From: Gammaproteobacteria bacterium
Lineage (GTDB): Bacteria > Pseudomonadota > Gammaproteobacteria > SZUA-229
Direction: 5' to 3'
Length of the DNA stretch: 7,851 nt
Assembly (NCBI GenBank): GCA_023136715.1
Contig: JAGLQT010000182.1
Span: 1 to 7,851, forward strand
Below, piece by piece: positions 5,060-7,851 of this stretch. The translations under genes and the position numbers were made by a program. The stretch's first letter is position 1. The number at the start of each line of letters is the position of its first letter. The notes below the pieces were generated by a model. That model was not told the origin of the DNA, did not search any database, and worked only from the letters and a program-made list of their open reading frames with translations.

Positions 5060-7387
5060 TTACAAATTAACTTTCCTCAGCCTCAATGAATTAACAATCA
5101 CCGATACCGAACTAAAACTCATCGCGACCGCCGCTAACATCGGTGACAACAACAAACCAGATACCGGGTATAAAACCCCTGCTGCTATCGGTACACCCAT
5201 CGAGTTATAAACAAACGCAAAAAATAAATTCTGCCGGATATTTTTCATTACTGCTCGACTCAAGCGTATCGCTCGAACAATGCCCCGCAAATCACCCTTC
5301 ACCAAAGTCACACCTGCTGATTCCATGGCGACATCTGTACCCGTTCCCATTGCAATACCTACATTTGCCTGCGCTAAGGCAGGGGCATCATTGATACCAT
5401 CCCCCGCCATGGCAACTACTTTATTCATGGACTGTAACTGTTTAACTATCCTGGCTTTTTGATCAGGCAAGACTTCCGATTCAACGTGGCTGATGCCCAG
5501 TTGTTTAGCCACTGCATGTGCTGTGGTGTGGCTGTCACCGGTTAGCATGACCACCTGCACAGCTTCCTTATGTAGTTGCTGAATGGCTTCGGCTGTTGAG
5601 GCTTTGATGGGATCGGCAACACCGATGATTCCAGCGGCTTTGCCATCAATGGCGATCAGCATCACCGTTTGACCTTCGGCACGATCCGCTTCTGCTTTTT
5701 CAGATAAGGCGGCGACTTCAATATCCAGAGATTGCATCAACTGACTATTACCCATAACCACTTCATGATTATCAACCACACCAACGACGCCCTTGCCGGT
5801 GACTGATTCAAATGCATCGGTGGCTAACAGTGTCAGGTTCTGCTCTTGCGCGGCATCAACAATGGCTTCAGCCAGTGGATGCTCACTGGATCGTTCCAGG
5901 CTGGCGACCAGTATCAGCATTTCATCGACATCAAAATCGGCAACGGTTTCAAGTTTAACCAGCTTCGGTTTTCCTTCAGTTAAGGTTCCGGTTTTATCAA
6001 CCACCAGCACATTCACTTTTTCCAGCGTCTCCAACGCTTCAGCATTTTTTATCAACACACCCAGCGTTGCGCCCTTGCCGGTGCCGACCATGATCGACAT
6101 CGGCGTAGCCAGACCCAGTGCGCAGGGGCAGGCGATGATCAGCACGGCAACGGCATTGACCACGGCGTGTGCCAGTTTTGGCTCTGGCCCCAGTAACCAC
6201 CAGATGACGAAGGCAAGCAATGCAACCAGAACCACCGTTGGCACAAAGTACCCAGCAACGGTGTCCGCCAGTTTCTGCACGGGCGCACGCGAGCGTTGGG
6301 CTTCACTGACCATGTGCACAATTTGAGATAACAGGGTATCGGCACCCACTTTCTCAGCACGCATCAACAAACTACCGGTGCCGTTAACGGTGGCACCAAT
6401 CAGTTTTTCAGCCACGATTTTTTCTACCGGTATAGCTTCACCGGTGACCATGGATTCATCCACCGAGCTATTACCTTCCACGACTTCGCCATCGACCGGT
6501 ATTTTTTCACCCGGCCTGACCCGCAATAAATCACCTACTACAACGTGCTCTAGCGGGATGTCACCCTCATTACCATCATCGCGCACGATACGAGCTGTTT
6601 TAGGTGCCAGACCCAGTAACATTTTGATCGCGCTATTGGTCTGGCTGCGGGCGCGTAGTTCCAGCACCTGCCCCAGTAACACCAGCGTCACGATGACGGC
6701 CGAGGCTTCAAAATATACTGCGACCAGTCCACCTTCCATTTGCATAACGACGGGGAAAATTTCCGGAAAAAATAGTGCAATGCTGCTGTAGCTCCAGGCG
6801 ACAGAGACACCCAGTCCGATCAGGGTAAACATATTCAGATTCCAGCTAGTAACCGACTGCACAGCGCGCACAAAAAAAGGCCAGCCACCCCACAGCACAA
6901 CCGGCGTTGCCAGTATGAATTCAATCCATTGCACGGCTTTCATAGAGAGCGCATCGGGCAGCAAGGCGGGAACCATGTCGGCAATCATAGCGAGAACAAA
7001 TACGGGAAGTGCCAGTGCCGCGCTAATCCAGAAGCGGGTCACCATGTCGTCCAGCTCGGTATTATCTTCTTCCAGCGAGATAGTTTTAGCTTCCAGCGCC
7101 ATGCCGCATTTAGGGCAGGAACCGGGGCCTATTTGCTCCACTTCCGGATGCATGGGACAGGTGAAAATGGAGGAATCAAGGGAGCTGGCGCTGCGGTCTT
7201 CTGTTACGGGATTGAGATATTTATCCGGATTATCCGCAAACTTCTGCTGGCAACCCGCACAGCAAAAATAGTAGTCGATATTCTGGTGGACATAATGATG
7301 CTCGCTCTTTTCTGTGACACTCATACCGCATACAGGGTCGACGAGTTTCACATCATGGATTAACAACTCTGGCGCTGGTTCTGCCAT
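5060..7387 (-). CDS. copA: Cu+-exporting P1B-type ATPase with N-terminal YHS and heavy-metal-binding domains
   Basis: A 775-residue inner-membrane pump that uses ATP to export monovalent copper (or silver) from the cytoplasm. In order: a YHS domain (DPVCGM 18-23, CCAGC 42-46), a heavy-metal-binding domain (CPMHPE starting at 77, CPKCGM 91-96), then eight predicted membrane segments with the core domains. Key sites are TGE (315-317, dephosphorylation), CPC (420-422, transport site in the sixth segment), DKTGT (464-468, phosphorylated Asp464), the HP pair (503-504, ATP binding) and GDGIND (662-667). YN (727-728) and MSFSS (756-760) in the last two segments fit the Cu+ subclass. The usual N-terminal GMxCxxC (HMA) domain is absent. 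ATG at 7387 is preferred because GAGGA lies 7 bases upstream; an in-frame TTG at 7405 lacks a ribosome binding site. The gene is divergent from an HvfA-type copper-binding peptide gene. I see no CueR-type operator. Confidence 0.93.
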   Translation of the reverse strand: MAEPAPELLIHDVKLVDPVCGMSVTEKSEHHYVHQNIDYYFCCAGCQQKFADNPDKYLNPVTEDRSASSLDSSIFTCPMHPEVEQIGPGSCPKCGMALEAKTISLEEDNTELDDMVTRFWISAALALPVFVLAMIADMVPALLPDALSMKAVQWIEFILATPVVLWGGWPFFVRAVQSVTSWNLNMFTLIGLGVSVAWSYSSIALFFPEIFPVVMQMEGGLVAVYFEASAVIVTLVLLGQVLELRARSQTNSAIKMLLGLAPKTARIVRDDGNEGDIPLEHVVVGDLLRVRPGEKIPVDGEVVEGNSSVDESMVTGEAIPVEKIVAEKLIGATVNGTGSLLMRAEKVGADTLLSQIVHMVSEAQRSRAPVQKLADTVAGYFVPTVVLVALLAFVIWWLLGPEPKLAHAVVNAVAVLIIACPCALGLATPMSIMVGTGKGATLGVLIKNAEALETLEKVNVLVVDKTGTLTEGKPKLVKLETVADFDVDEMLILVASLERSSEHPLAEAIVDAAQEQNLTLLATDAFESVTGKGVVGVVDNHEVVMGNSQLMQSLDIEVAALSEKAEADRAEGQTVMLIAIDGKAAGIIGVADPIKASTAEAIQQLHKEAVQVVMLTGDSHTTAHAVAKQLGISHVESEVLPDQKARIVKQLQSMNKVVAMAGDGINDAPALAQANVGIAMGTGTDVAMESAGVTLVKGDLRGIVRAIRLSRAVMKNIRQNLFFAFVYNSMGVPIAAGVLYPVSGLLLSPMLAAVAMSFSSVSVIVNSLRLRKVNL

Positions 7388-7394
7388 AGGCTTT

Positions 7395-7399
7395 TCCTC
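7395..7399 (-). promoter_or_regulatory. ribosome binding site of the copper ATPase gene
   Basis: GAGGA on the minus strand with a 7-base spacer to ATG at 7387. It selects this start over the upstream in-frame TTG at 7405. Confidence 0.7.
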
Positions 7400-7532
7400 A
7401 TGCAATCATCTACGACCAGTTTAGTCCTGAAGCGGCTGATTTATCACCCCCCGAAACCAATGGTTTTAGTGAGCAGGTCGGCAATCCTGTGCTGCTCTAC
7501 GAAAAACATCTAAATAGGAATGAACTTCATTT

Positions 7533-7551
7533 GCTAATGCTTGTCATTATT
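7533..7551 (+). promoter_or_regulatory. candidate Fur box
   Basis: GCTAATGCTTGTCATTATT matches the Fur consensus GATAATGATAATCATTATC at 14 of 19 positions, including the 7 bases TCATTAT at its right side. It is also an inverted repeat, GCTAAT (7533-7538) and ATTAGC (7549-7554). It covers the whole -35 hexamer of the promoter below, so bound Fur would be expected to block transcription when iron is plentiful. Binding is inferred from sequence only. Confidence 0.55.
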
Positions 7552-7568
7552 AGCGTAAACATTATAAA
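7541..7568 (+). promoter_or_regulatory. sigma-70 type promoter of the hvfA-type gene
   Basis: TTGTCA (7541-7546), a 16-bp spacer and TATAAA (7563-7568); each hexamer matches the consensus at five of six positions. The transcript would start near 7575, giving a leader of about 45 bases. Confidence 0.65.
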
Positions 7569-7604
7569 CTCAGTCAAGTGACTTACTTTGACGCGACTAA
7601 ATAA

Positions 7605-7611
7605 CCAGGAG
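7605..7611 (+). promoter_or_regulatory. ribosome binding site of the hvfA-type gene
   Basis: CCAGGAG lies 10 bases before ATG at 7622, followed by an A-rich, unstructured stretch. This is a strong site and fits an abundant small product. Confidence 0.7.
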
Positions 7612-7621
7612 AAAAATAACA

Positions 7622-7851
7622 ATGTCTAATCTAAAGAAATCAGTTTCCATCGCCATGGGCGCAACTTTTGCGGCTTCTATGGCTGCCAGCCCTATTGCTA
7701 ATGCTGATCAAAGCCCATTCGGTATGCAAAATCTGGAAAGTGGCTACATGCAAGTTGCTGAAGGTAAATGCGGCGAGAACATGAAAAAAGATAAAGATAA
7801 AGAAGGCACTTGCGGTGAAGGTAAAGCTTCAAAAGAAAAAGAAGGTACCTG
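7622..7851 (+). CDS. hvfA: HvfA-type copper-binding RiPP precursor, 3' end missing
   Basis: Seventy-six codons are visible before the window ends. A Sec signal peptide (KK at 5-6, an Ala-rich core, SPIANA ending at residue 28) precedes a conserved-looking segment QSPFGMQNLESGYMQVA and then Lys/Glu-rich sequence with EGKCGE (47-52), EGTCGE (61-66) and a third EGT (74-76) whose next codon begins TG and is probably Cys. This layout is that of the HvfA family of ribosomally made, post-translationally modified peptides. In Haemophilus influenzae an MNIO (DUF692) enzyme HvfB with partner HvfC turns the Cys of EGKCG motifs into oxazolone/thioamide groups that bind copper. The product would be exported to the periplasm. 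The divergent copper-exporting ATPase supports a role in copper handling. The modification genes would be expected directly downstream, outside this window. Two of the three motifs have Thr in place of Lys. Confidence 0.85.
   Translation, partial: MSNLKKSVSIAMGATFAASMAASPIANADQSPFGMQNLESGYMQVAEGKCGENMKKDKDKEGTCGEGKASKEKEGT

Larger units (their letters stand above)
7388..7621. promoter_or_regulatory. divergent control region between copA and the hvfA-type gene
   Basis: This 234-bp spacer carries the promoter and Fur-like box for the plus-strand gene (7533-7568). It also holds two palindromic stretches nearer the ATPase gene: AAACCA-A-TGGTTT (7454-7466) and GAGCAG (7471-7476) with CTGCTC (7492-7497). 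No good sigma-70 pair could be read for the minus-strand gene. Confidence 0.5.

Noticed and set aside
5793..6326. 177-codon open frame on the plus strand
   Set aside because: It lies antisense inside the copper ATPase gene; its Ser/Thr-rich translation has no recognisable features. The other long plus-strand frames between 5143 and 7363 are rejected for the same reason.
7388..7405. TTG start at 7405 for the copper ATPase
   Set aside because: No ribosome binding site precedes it, whereas GAGGA precedes ATG 7387 at 7 bases, so the TTG to ATG stretch is leader.

Overview
The window looks like gammaproteobacterial chromosome. A PilU-type retraction ATPase, an HD-GYP protein with the C-terminal extension typical of that class, a DUF6172 protein, an outer-membrane lipoprotein signal and an HvfA-type peptide all point that way. 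I cannot place it to genus. Both ends cut through genes.

Left part (1-2410): the 3' end of an HD-GYP cyclic-di-GMP phosphodiesterase-like gene (+) converges on a small conserved gene of unknown function (DUF6172, -). That gene diverges from a pilU-like type IV pilus ATPase gene (+) with no pilT in view. Cyclic-di-GMP turnover and pilus retraction both concern surface motility, but the genes are not in one operon.

Middle (2411-5059): one large gene (+) encodes a probable outer-membrane lipoprotein. It has a lipobox, a seven-glycine linker, a right-handed beta-helix of about nine 22-residue repeats and a Cys-containing C-terminal region. It looks like a stand-alone accessory gene. A 15-bp palindrome lies upstream, similar short sequence blocks lie on both sides, and a palindrome-rich 255-bp spacer follows.

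Right part (5060-7851): a metal module. A complete Cu+-type P1B ATPase gene (-), with N-terminal YHS and heavy-metal-binding domains in place of an HMA domain, is divergent from the 5' end of an HvfA-type precursor gene (+). This precursor has a signal peptide and repeated EG(K/T)CG motifs. HvfA peptides are modified on these cysteines by multinuclear iron oxygenases (MNIO/DUF692) to give copper-binding groups. The shared spacer carries a good sigma-70 promoter for the precursor, overlapped at its -35 box by a 14/19 match to the Fur box. The modification genes would be expected just past the right edge. This copper export plus modified copper-binding peptide pairing, possibly under iron control, is the most interesting part of the window. 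The HvfA family itself is already described; the Fur link and the local arrangement are my reading.
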